In this document: positions 1 through 8,753 of the stretch, piece by piece
Layout: each line of letters starts with the position of its first letter
Numbering within the stretch: the first letter of the stretch is position 1
Assembly (NCBI GenBank): GCA_947305795.1
Contig: CAMZEK010000002.1
Location: 43,989 to 107,988, forward strand
Source: an uncultured Bacteroidales bacterium
GTDB lineage: Bacteria > Bacteroidota > Bacteroidia > Bacteroidales > F082
Length of the DNA: 64,000 nt
Reading direction: 5' to 3'
Program-made: the position numbers and the translations under genes
The notes under the pieces: model-generated
The model's database searches: none
What the model was told of the DNA's origin: nothing
What the model saw: only the letters and a program-made list of their open reading frames with translations

Positions 1-2
1 GC

Positions 3-677
3 ATCGGTGAGGGTCTACGTGACCAAAACTTCGACCTCAACCTGCTTGGACGCAAAATCAAGGAAAAATGGGACGTGCAGCTCTTTGCCACCTATTCCTC
101 GACAGAAATGGGCGCAACCTTCTCAGAATGCGAGTACGGTCTCGGTGGTCATGTGCATCCTGAATTGATTATCGTGGAAATCATCGGCGAGGATGGTCTG
201 CCCGTTCCCGATGGTCAACCAGGCGAAATCGTTGTCACCACCTTGGGTGTTGAAGGAATGCCGCTGTTGCGTTTCCGCACGGGCGACATTGCCGCGAAAA
301 TCGTTGAACAGTGCAAGTGCGGTCGCAATTCCTACCGCCTGACGCCGCTCGTGGGTCGCAAGAACAACATGATCAAACTGAAAGGCACAACGCTCTATCC
401 GCCAGCGATTAACGACGTGCTCGACAATACGGATTATGTGGAAAACTATGTTATTGAGGTGCGCCAAAGCGAGGCCGGTACCGACGATGTGGTGGTGAAA
501 ATCGGCCTGAAATACCAGCCCGATTTCGACGTGGTCAAGATGTTGAAAGACAGCTTCCGTTCGCGCATCCGTGTGGCACCGCAAATAGAAATCCTTCCCG
601 TTGAGGAAATCCAAAAAATCAATTATCCGGCCAAAAGCCGCAAACCCATCAAATTCATTGATTTAAGAAACAAGTGA
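3..677 (+). CDS. paaK: Phenylacetate-CoA ligase (AMP-forming), C-terminal part, 5' end outside window
   Basis: The reading frame is open from base 3, so the N-terminal half lies upstream. The part present has the adenylate-forming enzyme signatures STEMG (adenine/acyl pocket), RFRTGD (the hinge-proximal Arg-x-x-Gly-Asp motif) and a GRKNNMIKLKG segment at the start of the small C-terminal domain. This is the layout of PaaK-type ligases that make aryl-acetyl-CoA from phenylacetate or related aryl acids, ATP and CoA in the cytoplasm. In anaerobic gut Bacteroidetes such ligases often belong to aromatic amino-acid fermentation; that role is inferred here, since the usual indolepyruvate oxidoreductase neighbours are not in view. 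Its TGA stop touches the start of the following acyltransferase, suggesting co-translation. Substrate specificity cannot be told from this fragment. Confidence 0.88.
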   Translation: MGEGLRDQNFDLNLLGRKIKEKWDVQLFATYSSTEMGATFSECEYGLGGHVHPELIIVEIIGEDGLPVPDGQPGEIVVTTLGVEGMPLLRFRTGDIAAKIVEQCKCGRNSYRLTPLVGRKNNMIKLKGTTLYPPAINDVLDNTDYVENYVIEVRQSEAGTDDVVVKIGLKYQPDFDVVKMLKDSFRSRIRVAPQIEILPVEEIQKINYPAKSRKPIKFIDLRNK

Positions 678-1786
678 TGACCAATTTTGATGACATCAGG
701 CCTTATAACGCAGAAGAGATTCCTGCCGCCATGCAACGCTTGGCCGACAGCGAAGTCATTCCAGCCATTGCCCAATACCTTGATTTGCCCATAGAGGCGC
801 TTCGCGACCGCATTCGGAACACACAATCCTTACGGGAATTTCAGCTCGGGTTGCTCAAAGAAGTAATTGAAACCCTGTTGAAAAAAACCACGACGGGCTT
901 TGACTGGTCAGGGCTGGAAAACATCAGCGAAAAGAAGTCGTATCTTTTCGTCTCCAATCACCGCGACATCGTCCTTGATGCTATGTTTTTGCAATATGTG
1001 CTGAACGAGGCAGGGCAAAACACCTGTCAGATTACTTTTGGCAGCAACCTGATGTGCCATCCTTTTGTCATCGATTTTGGCAAGATCAACAAGATGTTTC
1101 GCACCGAGCGCGGTGGTTCGCCTAAAGAGTTCTACAACAGTATGTTGCACATGTCGGAATATATGCGTTATGTCATTACTGAAGAACATGAATCGGTATG
1201 GATTGCGCAGCGCAACGGTCGTACCAAAAACGGTATCGATGCTACTGACCCGGCTATCATCAAGATGTTTGGCATGAGCCGTCGTGACGACCGCGTGCTT
1301 TCCTTGGCGGAATTGAACATTGTTCCTGTGGCGGTCTCTTACGAATGGGAGTCGTGCGACAAGCTGAAGGCTTTGGAATTGTACTTGACCCACAAAAACG
1401 GCCATTACGAAAAGAAACCCGGAGAAGATCTCAACAGCATCCTGACGGGCATCATGCAATTCAAGGGACATGTGCATTTCCATATCTGTCCGATGTTCAC
1501 TGAGACCGACTTAAATGCCTTGAATGATTGTCCTTCCGGAGAGTTTTACAAGCGCGTAGCCGAGTTGATGGACAGCCGCATCAATCCCCAATTCTACCTC
1601 CATCCTAATAATTACATCGCCCACGACTTGCGAAGCGGCACCACAACATACTCCAAGCATTACACCGCCGAGCAAAAAGCCGCATTTGTCAAATACATGG
1701 ATTGGATGAACGATTATCCAGACATGAACCGCAAGGAATTAGAGGAGATTTTCTTAGGGATTTATGCTAACCCAGTGGCACATTAG
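677..1786 (+). CDS. 1-acyl-sn-glycerol-3-phosphate acyltransferase-like protein
   Basis: A 369-residue cytoplasmic or membrane-peripheral acyltransferase of the PlsC-like group. The segment SNHRDIVLDAMFL resembles the acyltransferase HX4D block, though here five residues separate His and Asp; a second block FRTERGG and a third IAQRNGRTKNG follow in the usual order. The family moves acyl groups to glycerophospholipid precursors or related hydroxyl acceptors. The frame can begin at GTG 674, but the ATG at 677 overlaps the upstream TGA by one base (TGATG), the usual coupled start, and is preferred. The long form and spacing are typical of a Bacteroidetes-specific branch whose acceptor is not established, so the exact reaction is uncertain. 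Confidence 0.75.
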   Translation: MTNFDDIRPYNAEEIPAAMQRLADSEVIPAIAQYLDLPIEALRDRIRNTQSLREFQLGLLKEVIETLLKKTTTGFDWSGLENISEKKSYLFVSNHRDIVLDAMFLQYVLNEAGQNTCQITFGSNLMCHPFVIDFGKINKMFRTERGGSPKEFYNSMLHMSEYMRYVITEEHESVWIAQRNGRTKNGIDATDPAIIKMFGMSRRDDRVLSLAELNIVPVAVSYEWESCDKLKALELYLTHKNGHYEKKPGEDLNSILTGIMQFKGHVHFHICPMFTETDLNALNDCPSGEFYKRVAELMDSRINPQFYLHPNNYIAHDLRSGTTTYSKHYTAEQKAAFVKYMDWMNDYPDMNRKELEEIFLGIYANPVAH

Positions 1787-1829
1787 GAAAACTTTTCCCT
1801 AAAAGCACTCATTTTTGCACGATATTTGT

Positions 1830-1867
1830 GATGAATAGGAAATCGTTAACTTTAAAACCTATTCATC
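1830..1867 (+). promoter_or_regulatory. 10-bp perfect inverted repeat directly before a start codon
   Basis: The arms GATGAATAGG (1830-1839) and CCTATTCATC (1858-1867) are perfectly complementary and flank an 18-base A/T-rich loop; the second arm abuts the ATG at 1868. In RNA this would fold the ribosome-binding region; in DNA it could be an operator. Function is inferred only from position and symmetry. Confidence 0.45.
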
Positions 1868-2452
1868 ATGAAAAAACTATTGTTATCATTGGTGTTTGTA
1901 GTTGCAAGTTTGGCAACAATGGCACAAGAAAACGGCACATTAACCCAACAAAGTGAAATGGTTCGTAAAGACCATAACCTTTGCTTTGTACAAGGTGTCG
2001 AAAACAATGTAATTCCAAATGCGGAATTATTGCAATTGCTTGGTGAGCAAGGCTATAACAATTATTGTAGCAGCAAAAAACTTTACAAAATTGGCAACGG
2101 GCTGAAAAAAGGAGGTTGGGCTGCATTTGGAGGCGGATTGGGCTTGATGGCGGTGGGAATAACCACCTATATCGTGAGTGCAGAGACACATGTAGAGCAG
2201 GCAAAAGGCATTGGTATGATGACTTATTTAACAGGCGTCCTGACTTTTATTCAAGGCAATATGATGATACCTACTGGATATATTCTCCGAGGCATAGGTG
2301 CTGGAAAAATCAGCAGGATAGCTGAAGATTACAATTTAAACCACAGAAAAACAGTGTTTTCCTACAGCCTTTCGCCATCTGTCATGCCTGTAAATATTCC
2401 ACAATCACAAAACAATGTGGGACTAGGTTTGACCTTCAATCTTAATTTCTGA
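1868..2452 (+). CDS. Small secreted or envelope protein of unknown function
   Basis: This 194-residue product is not recognised. It starts with a clear signal peptide (MKKLLLSLVFVVASLATMA, cut before QEN). The middle carries two glycine-rich hydrophobic stretches (around residues 78-100 and 112-140) that could be membrane segments, separated by a short polar loop. The C-terminus (GLGLTFNLNF) ends with alternating hydrophobic residues and a terminal Phe, a pattern often seen in outer-membrane-linked Bacteroidetes proteins. It stands alone between the acyltransferase and gpsA. Its start is covered by an inverted repeat (1830-1867). No enzymatic motif is visible. Confidence 0.7.
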   Translation: MKKLLLSLVFVVASLATMAQENGTLTQQSEMVRKDHNLCFVQGVENNVIPNAELLQLLGEQGYNNYCSSKKLYKIGNGLKKGGWAAFGGGLGLMAVGITTYIVSAETHVEQAKGIGMMTYLTGVLTFIQGNMMIPTGYILRGIGAGKISRIAEDYNLNHRKTVFSYSLSPSVMPVNIPQSQNNVGLGLTFNLNF

Positions 2453-2481
2453 TTGAGACGGTTTTCCGAATAAAATGTTCC

Positions 2482-2510
2482 GCGCAAGGATAAATCCCGT
2501 ATCTTTGCGC
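2482..2510 (+). promoter_or_regulatory. Promoter of gpsA with -7 box inside an inverted repeat
   Basis: The box TATCTTTG at 2500-2507 fits the Bacteroidetes -7 consensus TAnnTTTG, about 25 bases before the gpsA ATG. The sequences GCGCAAGGAT (2482-2491) and ATCTTTGCGC (2501-2510) form a near-perfect inverted repeat that includes the box, so a regulator could bind there. This is read directly from sequence; regulation is inference. Confidence 0.5.
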
Positions 2511-2531
2511 GATTTTTGGATAGAAAAAGGA

Positions 2532-3542
2532 ATGGATAACTCCATTAAAAAAACATCACGTTGCGCCGTCATTGGTCACGGTAGTTGGGCTACGGCACTT
2601 GTCAAAGTATTGACAACGAATGAATTGTCAATAGGTTGGTATGTCCGCAATCCCGAGGTGCTTGAGTCGTTGCGCAACGAAAAACGCAATTGCCGTTACC
2701 TCTCCGACGTGGAATTGGACATGAATCGTATCACGCTCTCCGACGATGTGAATGAAATTGTTGGTGAGGCCGACATCATCCTTTTGGTCATGCCAGCGGC
2801 TTATCTGAAGTGCTACATTTCCGATTTGCGGGTTTCGTTGCAGGAAAAAGTCGTCGTTTCGGCCATCAAAGGCATCATTCCTGACGAGAATCGGTTTGTC
2901 ACGGACTATCTGAAACAACAATACAATCTTTCAGGTGGACAAGTGTGTTTTGTTGGCGGTCCGACCCATGCTGAAGAAGTAGGTCACGGACGGCTTACTT
3001 ACCTGACCATTGCCTGCTCCAATATTGGCAAAGCCCATGCCGTTGGCGAAATGCTAAAGACGCCATTCCTCAAGGTGAGTTATGTGAGGAATATGCGTTA
3101 TTTGGAGCGTTCCGCTGTGCTGAAAAACATTTATGCAGTCATGGCAGGCATAGCCGTGGGATTGGGTTATGGCGACAATTTCATCTCGGTCTTGGTGGCG
3201 AATTGCATCAAGGAGATGTATTTTTTGCTGGATCCACAGAGTGTCAACGACCTCACCAAGTTCGAACCGTCCAATTTCTTTGGCGACTTGTTGGTGTCGT
3301 GTTATTCGAGCCATAGCCGCAACCGTCAGTTGGGCGTGCTCATCGGACGTGGCAACACAGTAAAGTCCGCACTTAACGAAATGACGATGGTGGCCGAAGG
3401 TTATTTTGCCTCCCGAATCGTTTCAACCATGACCGAAGAGCAACGCAAACTGCTTCCCATAGCAGAATTGGCCTACCAAATTCTGCACAAAAACCTTCCT
3501 GTCCGCAAGGCGATGAAAACCTTGGAGGAGATTTTGATGTAA
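2532..3542 (+). CDS. gpsA: Glycerol-3-phosphate dehydrogenase [NAD(P)+]
   Basis: Makes sn-glycerol-3-phosphate from dihydroxyacetone phosphate for phospholipid synthesis in the cytoplasm. The N-terminus has the Rossmann nucleotide motif GHGSWATAL (residues 15-23; GSGSWGTAL in most GpsA). VVSAIKGI and FVGGPTHAEEV match the conserved substrate-domain segments, and SAVLKNIYAVMAG carries the family's catalytic Lys region. Length (336 aa) is usual. The open frame extends upstream to 2475, but that stretch overlaps the promoter; the ATG at 2532 follows an AAAAAGGA ribosome-site-like run and gives the family's normal N-terminus. Gly-to-Ala in the dinucleotide motif is mild and does not suggest loss of function. 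Confidence 0.9.
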   Translation: MDNSIKKTSRCAVIGHGSWATALVKVLTTNELSIGWYVRNPEVLESLRNEKRNCRYLSDVELDMNRITLSDDVNEIVGEADIILLVMPAAYLKCYISDLRVSLQEKVVVSAIKGIIPDENRFVTDYLKQQYNLSGGQVCFVGGPTHAEEVGHGRLTYLTIACSNIGKAHAVGEMLKTPFLKVSYVRNMRYLERSAVLKNIYAVMAGIAVGLGYGDNFISVLVANCIKEMYFLLDPQSVNDLTKFEPSNFFGDLLVSCYSSHSRNRQLGVLIGRGNTVKSALNEMTMVAEGYFASRIVSTMTEEQRKLLPIAELAYQILHKNLPVRKAMKTLEEILM

Positions 3543-3609
3543 TGAAGGGTGTTTTCCCATTCTTATTTCAAAAAAATCAGAAATCGCTTTCTCTTTCTCG
3601 AAAAATTCC

Positions 3610-3617
3610 TACATTTG
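3610..3617 (+). promoter_or_regulatory. -7 promoter box of the SusC/SusD/PNGase operon
   Basis: TACATTTG matches TAnnTTTG. It lies about 50 bases upstream of the chosen SusC start at 3669, which supports that start over the longer open frame beginning at 3549. Confidence 0.5.
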
Positions 3618-3668
3618 TTTCCTAAAATGTTGGGATTGAATCCTCTTTTTAAACATAACTTATTCATT

Positions 3669-6600
3669 ATGAACAAGAAAATTATACTTTTTTTCTTTCT
3701 AGCATTGACGTTTTTGCCTTTTTCCGCCTTTGCACAAACGATTGTGGTGAGTGGAAAAGTCGTTTCGGGCGACGATGGTTACGGCTTGCCGGGTGTCACC
3801 ATTCAGGTAAAAGGTACCTCAGCAGGCACCGTGACAGATATGGATGGCAACTACAGCCTCAATGCCGACAGCCAAGATGTGCTGATTTTCAGTTATGTGG
3901 GCTATAAAACCAAAGAGATTGCCATCAAAGGCAAGACAAAAATCAATGTGACCCTCGAAACGGATGCACAAATGCTTGATGACGTGGTGGTTACGGCTCT
4001 CGGCATCAAGCGCCAAAAACGCGAATTGGGTTATGCCACCGAGGAAATCGGCGGTGAGATGATTGCCAAATCAGGCTCGGGCAGCGTTATCAGTGCCTTG
4101 AGCGGTCGCTCGGCTGGTGTGCAGATCATCAACCCCAATGGTGTGGATGGCGGCTCGTCGCGTATCACCATCCGTGGTAACAACAGCATTTTTGGCGACA
4201 ACCAACCGCTCATTGTGGTAGATGGCGTGCCCATGACGAATGAAGGCGGCGTCACCGAATGGAGCGGAGGCCGCGACTGGGGTACAGCATTGAACAACAT
4301 CAACCAAGAAGACATCGAGAGCATTGACATCTTGAAAGGTCCTACGGCGGCAGCCCTTTACGGCTCGCGTGGCGGCAACGGCGTGGTGCTCATCACAACC
4401 AAAAAGGGCTCGAAACAAAAAGGCTTGGGTATCAGCTATTCGGCGGGATTTAAATTGACTACACCTTACCTTTACCGAAGGGTGCAAAACAAATATGGCG
4501 CTGGCGGTCCCATCACCTTCAACACGCCTACGTTGACACCCATTGAGGGGATGTACGATGAAAACGGCAACCAAGTTTATGAATATCCGGGCATTTACAG
4601 CGTCGATAATGGTCCGGCGGGTGAGCCTACCAACACCACCTTCGGCTACTATGGCGGTGCCCAAAGTTGGGGACCTGAGATGAATGGTGAGAGCGTCCTT
4701 TGGTGGGACGGCGTGGTGCGTGACTATTCGCCCCAGCCCGACAACCTGAAAATGCTCTTCAAGAACGGTCACACGATGAACCACAACGTGGCCTTCCAGA
4801 ATGCCGGCGACTTTGGCAGTGTGCGTGTCTCTTTTACCGACTCACGCACCGATGCCATCATTGACAACTGTAATATGAGACAGACCACGGTTAATGTGGG
4901 TACCTTAATTAATGTGTCGGAGAAAATCAAGGTTGACGTGGCGTTCAATTATTTGGATTATTATCGTCTTAACTCGCCCGAAATCGGTGAATCGAACAGC
5001 AACTTCAACAAGGGCTTGCTTTACAGTTGGCCTCGCAGTTGGAAAGGCATCGAGACCACGACCTACGAGAACGAGGACGGCACGATGAACCAATTTGACG
5101 GCTATCCCTATCCTTACATCAACAGCAACACCTTTTGGACATTTTACAACAACAATACCACCCTTGATCGTGACAAAATGTATGGCTCGGTACGGTTGCT
5201 CTATGATGTGACCCCTTGGCTCACCGCCACCGCAAAAGTGGCTTTGGACTGGACCGCCGACAATTACACCACCAAGCACAAGCCCACCACCTCCGACGGC
5301 ATGGTGGGAGGCTATTATTCCAAGAGTAAATCCACCTCACTAACTCGCGACATGGATTTCCTGCTTACCGCGTACAAGGACAAGATTTTTGGTTCGAAGT
5401 TTAATGTGCGTCTCTCGGCTGGTGGTGAACAATACTATGGCTATCGTGATGGAATAAACGGTACTTCTGGCAATTGGGCATACGCTAACCTTTATACGAT
5501 TTACAACTACGCAAACGCTACCGAGCGTATCTTTGGCGAGTCGCTGTGGGAGAAGCAGGTCAATTCTTTGTATGCTTTTTTCAACCTCAGTTATAGCGAT
5601 TGGCTGTTCTTGGATGTAACAGGCCGCAACGACTGGTCGTCAACCTTGCCGATAACCAATAATTCCTATTTCTATCCTTCGGCCACCTTGAGTTTTGTCC
5701 CGACTTCTGCTTTCAAGAACTGGAAGTGGGGGCCTGTCAACTATTTGAAACTGAGAGGCTCGTGGGCGCAGACCGCCAGCGACACAGAGCCATATCAACT
5801 GACTTACACCTACAACACAGGCTCCTTTGGCCATCAACTTACGGCTACTTTGCCTTCCATCGTGCCACCGTTGGAGCTGAAACCACAACGCCAACGAGCT
5901 TTTGAGGTAGGCTTCGACCTGGGATTGGGCGCCCGCTTCAATATGGACTTCACCTATTACGACATCTATTCTTGGGACCAAATCCTTTCCTCACCCCTTG
6001 CTCCCTCGTCGGGTGCGAACAATGTAACCATCAACACAGGTGTGGTGACCAACAAGGGCATCGAGGCCATCATGACCTACGACATTGCCCAAGGTAAAGA
6101 CTATGGCGTTCAGGTGGGCTTGAACATTGCTCGTAACAAGAACAAGATTGTCGATTTGGCTGGTTCAAATATGTATCTGCTCTCCGAAATCTGGGGTTCC
6201 AATGGCCCAGCCATCGCCGTGGAAGAAGGGGAGGAGTATGGCACCATCTATGGATGGGACTATGTTTATGAATACACGATGCCCGACGGCACCACAGTGG
6301 GTCCTTTCTATGATGCCAACGGCAAACCGATGCCTTTGCTCAACGAGACGGGCACCACTTATTTGAAAACCGAAAACCGTGTGCCCATAGGCAACTGCGC
6401 CCCTTTGGTGACGGGTGGTATCAATCTGAGGGCTTCCTATAAGAACTGGTCACTTTATGCCTTGGTTGATGCCAAGTTGGGAGGCCAAATCTATTGTGCT
6501 TCCTACGTGGTGGGCATGCAGACAGGTCAAAGTTTGGCGACGCTTTACGAACGTGATGGCAACGGCTTGCCTTATTATGATGCTGATGGTAATTTTGTGG

Positions 6601-6998
6601 GCAATTATGGTGTCGTTTTGCCAGGATATTGCATCAACACCGAGACGGGTGAAGCGGTTGAAAACGAGCATGTGGTGCATTATCTTTACAAATACATGCC
6701 CAACTACGGTGGATGGGGCAACATCCTCAGCACCCCGGGCATCGTGGAAAACACTTGGATCAAGATGCGCGAGCTTTCGTTGACCTACGACTTCCCGCGC
6801 AAGTGGTTGGACAAGCAGAACCTTTTCAAGCAGGCTTCCATTTCCCTTGTGGGGCGCGACTTGTTCTATTTCTACAAGACCCTGCCCGACAACATCAATC
6901 CTGAAGGCACCCAAGGTTCGGGCAATGCCCAAGGCCTCGAATATGCCTCTTATCCCGGTACGCGGTCATTTATGCTTAATTTAAAAGTCAGCCTTTAA
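3669..6998 (+). CDS. SusC/RagA-family TonB-linked outer membrane transporter
   Basis: A 1109-residue outer-membrane beta-barrel that imports oligosaccharides or glycopeptides with its SusD partner. Order of parts: signal peptide (1-22, ending FSAFA), carboxypeptidase-regulatory-like beta-sandwich (about 26-100, SGKVVSGDDGYGLPGVTIQVKGT), TonB box/plug region with the SusC hallmark SRITIRGNNSI and GPTAAALYGSRGGNGVVLITTKKG, then a long barrel ending with FMLNLKVSL. The frame opens at 3549 but the first 40 codons overlap the promoter; ATG 3669 starts the signal peptide. The gap to the SusD gene is 11 bases, and the third gene encodes a PNGase F-like enzyme, so glycoprotein N-glycans or glycopeptides are a reasonable guess for cargo. 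Confidence 0.93.
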   Translation: MNKKIILFFFLALTFLPFSAFAQTIVVSGKVVSGDDGYGLPGVTIQVKGTSAGTVTDMDGNYSLNADSQDVLIFSYVGYKTKEIAIKGKTKINVTLETDAQMLDDVVVTALGIKRQKRELGYATEEIGGEMIAKSGSGSVISALSGRSAGVQIINPNGVDGGSSRITIRGNNSIFGDNQPLIVVDGVPMTNEGGVTEWSGGRDWGTALNNINQEDIESIDILKGPTAAALYGSRGGNGVVLITTKKGSKQKGLGISYSAGFKLTTPYLYRRVQNKYGAGGPITFNTPTLTPIEGMYDENGNQVYEYPGIYSVDNGPAGEPTNTTFGYYGGAQSWGPEMNGESVLWWDGVVRDYSPQPDNLKMLFKNGHTMNHNVAFQNAGDFGSVRVSFTDSRTDAIIDNCNMRQTTVNVGTLINVSEKIKVDVAFNYLDYYRLNSPEIGESNSNFNKGLLYSWPRSWKGIETTTYENEDGTMNQFDGYPYPYINSNTFWTFYNNNTTLDRDKMYGSVRLLYDVTPWLTATAKVALDWTADNYTTKHKPTTSDGMVGGYYSKSKSTSLTRDMDFLLTAYKDKIFGSKFNVRLSAGGEQYYGYRDGINGTSGNWAYANLYTIYNYANATERIFGESLWEKQVNSLYAFFNLSYSDWLFLDVTGRNDWSSTLPITNNSYFYPSATLSFVPTSAFKNWKWGPVNYLKLRGSWAQTASDTEPYQLTYTYNTGSFGHQLTATLPSIVPPLELKPQRQRAFEVGFDLGLGARFNMDFTYYDIYSWDQILSSPLAPSSGANNVTINTGVVTNKGIEAIMTYDIAQGKDYGVQVGLNIARNKNKIVDLAGSNMYLLSEIWGSNGPAIAVEEGEEYGTIYGWDYVYEYTMPDGTTVGPFYDANGKPMPLLNETGTTYLKTENRVPIGNCAPLVTGGINLRASYKNWSLYALVDAKLGGQIYCASYVVGMQTGQSLATLYERDGNGLPYYDADGNFVGNYGVVLPGYCINTETGEAVENEHVVHYLYKYMPNYGGWGNILSTPGIVENTWIKMRELSLTYDFPRKWLDKQNLFKQASISLVGRDLFYFYKTLPDNINPEGTQGSGNAQGLEYASYPGTRSFMLNLKVSL

Positions 6999-7009
6999 TT
7001 CGAATCACC

Positions 7010-8698
7010 ATGAAAAGAAACATCATCATAATTTGTGCAATTGCATTGGCATTCGCCTCCTGCACCAAGAAATTCGAAGAGATGAACCAAGACCCGTTTT
7101 CTCCAACGGGAACGACCATCGAAGCATTGTTTAACGGCGTGGTGAGTTCTCTGCAGCAGAGCATGAACGAGCAGTTTTATCTGCAAAACGAGATCTGGTA
7201 TCCTGAAACAGAGCTTGGGGCGTTGACTTCCGAGTCTTGGGGTAACTCCCAAATCGGAACCTCGAACCTTTGGTCGGATTACTATCTCATGTTGTCCAAC
7301 ATCCGTGAATTGGAAAAGCGTTTCGATGATTATGGCGTGGAGCAGGCTGACACAGCCGTCTGCGACAAAGTTCGCGCCCAACTCAACATCATGAAGGCTT
7401 ATCAGACCTTTAAGGTCACGGATATCTTCGGCGACATACCTTATTCTCAGGCTGGTCGAATCTGGGAAAACGCCACTTCCCAAGCCGCGATGAAACCCGA
7501 ATGGGACACCCAGGAAAGCATTTACAAATCGCTTTTGGAAGAGCTGGCTTGGTCGCGCGACGTGCTACATGCCGACTCAGTAACCACTTCCTTAGGCAAC
7601 GAATATTACAAGTTGCCTTATGATGTACTGCTCAACAATGATTATGTACTTTGGGCTGAGTTTGCCAACTCGCTCATCCTACGCCACGGCTTGCGCATGT
7701 ATGACAAAGATCCGGAATATGCCACTCCTTTGTTGGTCTCAGCATACAATTACATATACTCAAAGCTTAACTCTTCAGGTGGTTCAGCAACAGGTGGTGG
7801 TATCTGCTTATGGCCCAGTATGTTGGGTACAAGTTGGGACACCAACTGGTCGTTCCGCGAACACAAACATCTTCGCATGGGCGAAACGGTGTGGGGCTGC
7901 ATCTCCTCCACGGACGACATGGACGGCAGCGGCATCTTCGACTATCGCGCCTTCATCTTCTTCGACACGAACCACAAGACAGACAGCTTCCCCGACGGAG
8001 CCTGGCACGCCTATCCGCAAATCCGCACCACAGAGACACCCACTGAAGGTGGTACGCCCTACGCCCAGAGCCGCGATGGCAGCTATACCTTCAAAGGCCC
8101 GTCGTGCCTCTATTCGCCGTTCAACTACTACTTGACCCGCGACGAGAGGTATGTGCCGCAAATCCTCGTTACCTACGCCGACGTGCTCTTCATGAAGGCT
8201 GAAATCGGTGCGCGTGGCATTGGTGGCATCATCCTCTCAAGCAATGAGGTCGACCAAATGCTTTACCAAGCCATTTACCAGTCGTGCATCTTCTGGGCTC
8301 ACATCCCGTTAAACACCTCTCGCTGGACTTATATCTATCCCCAATACACCACCTATGTCGGCAATCTCGACGTTTGGGCCTTGGGCAACAAGATGGCCTC
8401 CGGCGTGATGACCTACGCCGTTTGGATGAATCCAGAATATGACGGCAGTTCCGAGTTCTACTTGAAGATGATTTACCAACAGCGTTGGCTCAACCTCTTC
8501 CGTCAACCGTGGGAAGCTTGGGCTTTGGCGCGTCGCACCATGGCGACACCCACCACCACCGACCATGCCAAGCTGACCTCATTCCGTATGGAATACCCTC
8601 AAAAGGAGATAGAATACAACTATGAAAACTATACCACACAACTCGCTAGAATGTCACACGGCGACACGAGGCAGACAAAGGTATGGTGGAACGAATAA
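7010..8698 (+). CDS. SusD/RagB-like outer membrane lipoprotein
   Basis: A 562-residue surface lipoprotein that caps the SusC barrel and binds the substrate. The signal peptide ends in a lipobox with Cys18 (AFASCTKK). The segments NQDPFSPTG near the N-terminus and QRWLNLFRQPWEAWALARRT near the C-terminus are characteristic of the SusD-like (SusD and RagB / SusD-like_2) family, and the middle is alpha-helical TPR-like. It lies 11 bases after the SusC gene on the same strand, in the invariant susC-susD order, and about 55 bases before the PNGase F-like gene. Confidence 0.9.
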   Translation: MKRNIIIICAIALAFASCTKKFEEMNQDPFSPTGTTIEALFNGVVSSLQQSMNEQFYLQNEIWYPETELGALTSESWGNSQIGTSNLWSDYYLMLSNIRELEKRFDDYGVEQADTAVCDKVRAQLNIMKAYQTFKVTDIFGDIPYSQAGRIWENATSQAAMKPEWDTQESIYKSLLEELAWSRDVLHADSVTTSLGNEYYKLPYDVLLNNDYVLWAEFANSLILRHGLRMYDKDPEYATPLLVSAYNYIYSKLNSSGGSATGGGICLWPSMLGTSWDTNWSFREHKHLRMGETVWGCISSTDDMDGSGIFDYRAFIFFDTNHKTDSFPDGAWHAYPQIRTTETPTEGGTPYAQSRDGSYTFKGPSCLYSPFNYYLTRDERYVPQILVTYADVLFMKAEIGARGIGGIILSSNEVDQMLYQAIYQSCIFWAHIPLNTSRWTYIYPQYTTYVGNLDVWALGNKMASGVMTYAVWMNPEYDGSSEFYLKMIYQQRWLNLFRQPWEAWALARRTMATPTTTDHAKLTSFRMEYPQKEIEYNYENYTTQLARMSHGDTRQTKVWWNE

Positions 8699-8753
8699 TC
8701 AGTTAATAGTTAGAAGTTTATAGTTAAAAGTTAATAATAAAAAGTTCAAAGTC
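8699..8753 (+). repeat. Spacer of degenerate AGTTA/AAGTT repeats between SusD and PNGase genes
   Basis: The gap is made of variants of AGTTAATAGTTAGAAG and AGTTTATAGTTAAAAG. Similar degenerate runs are found at 35853-35893 and 39098-39140 in other gene gaps, so this seems to be a low-complexity spacer family of this genome. No promoter box is evident, consistent with read-through from susCD. Confidence 0.45.
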
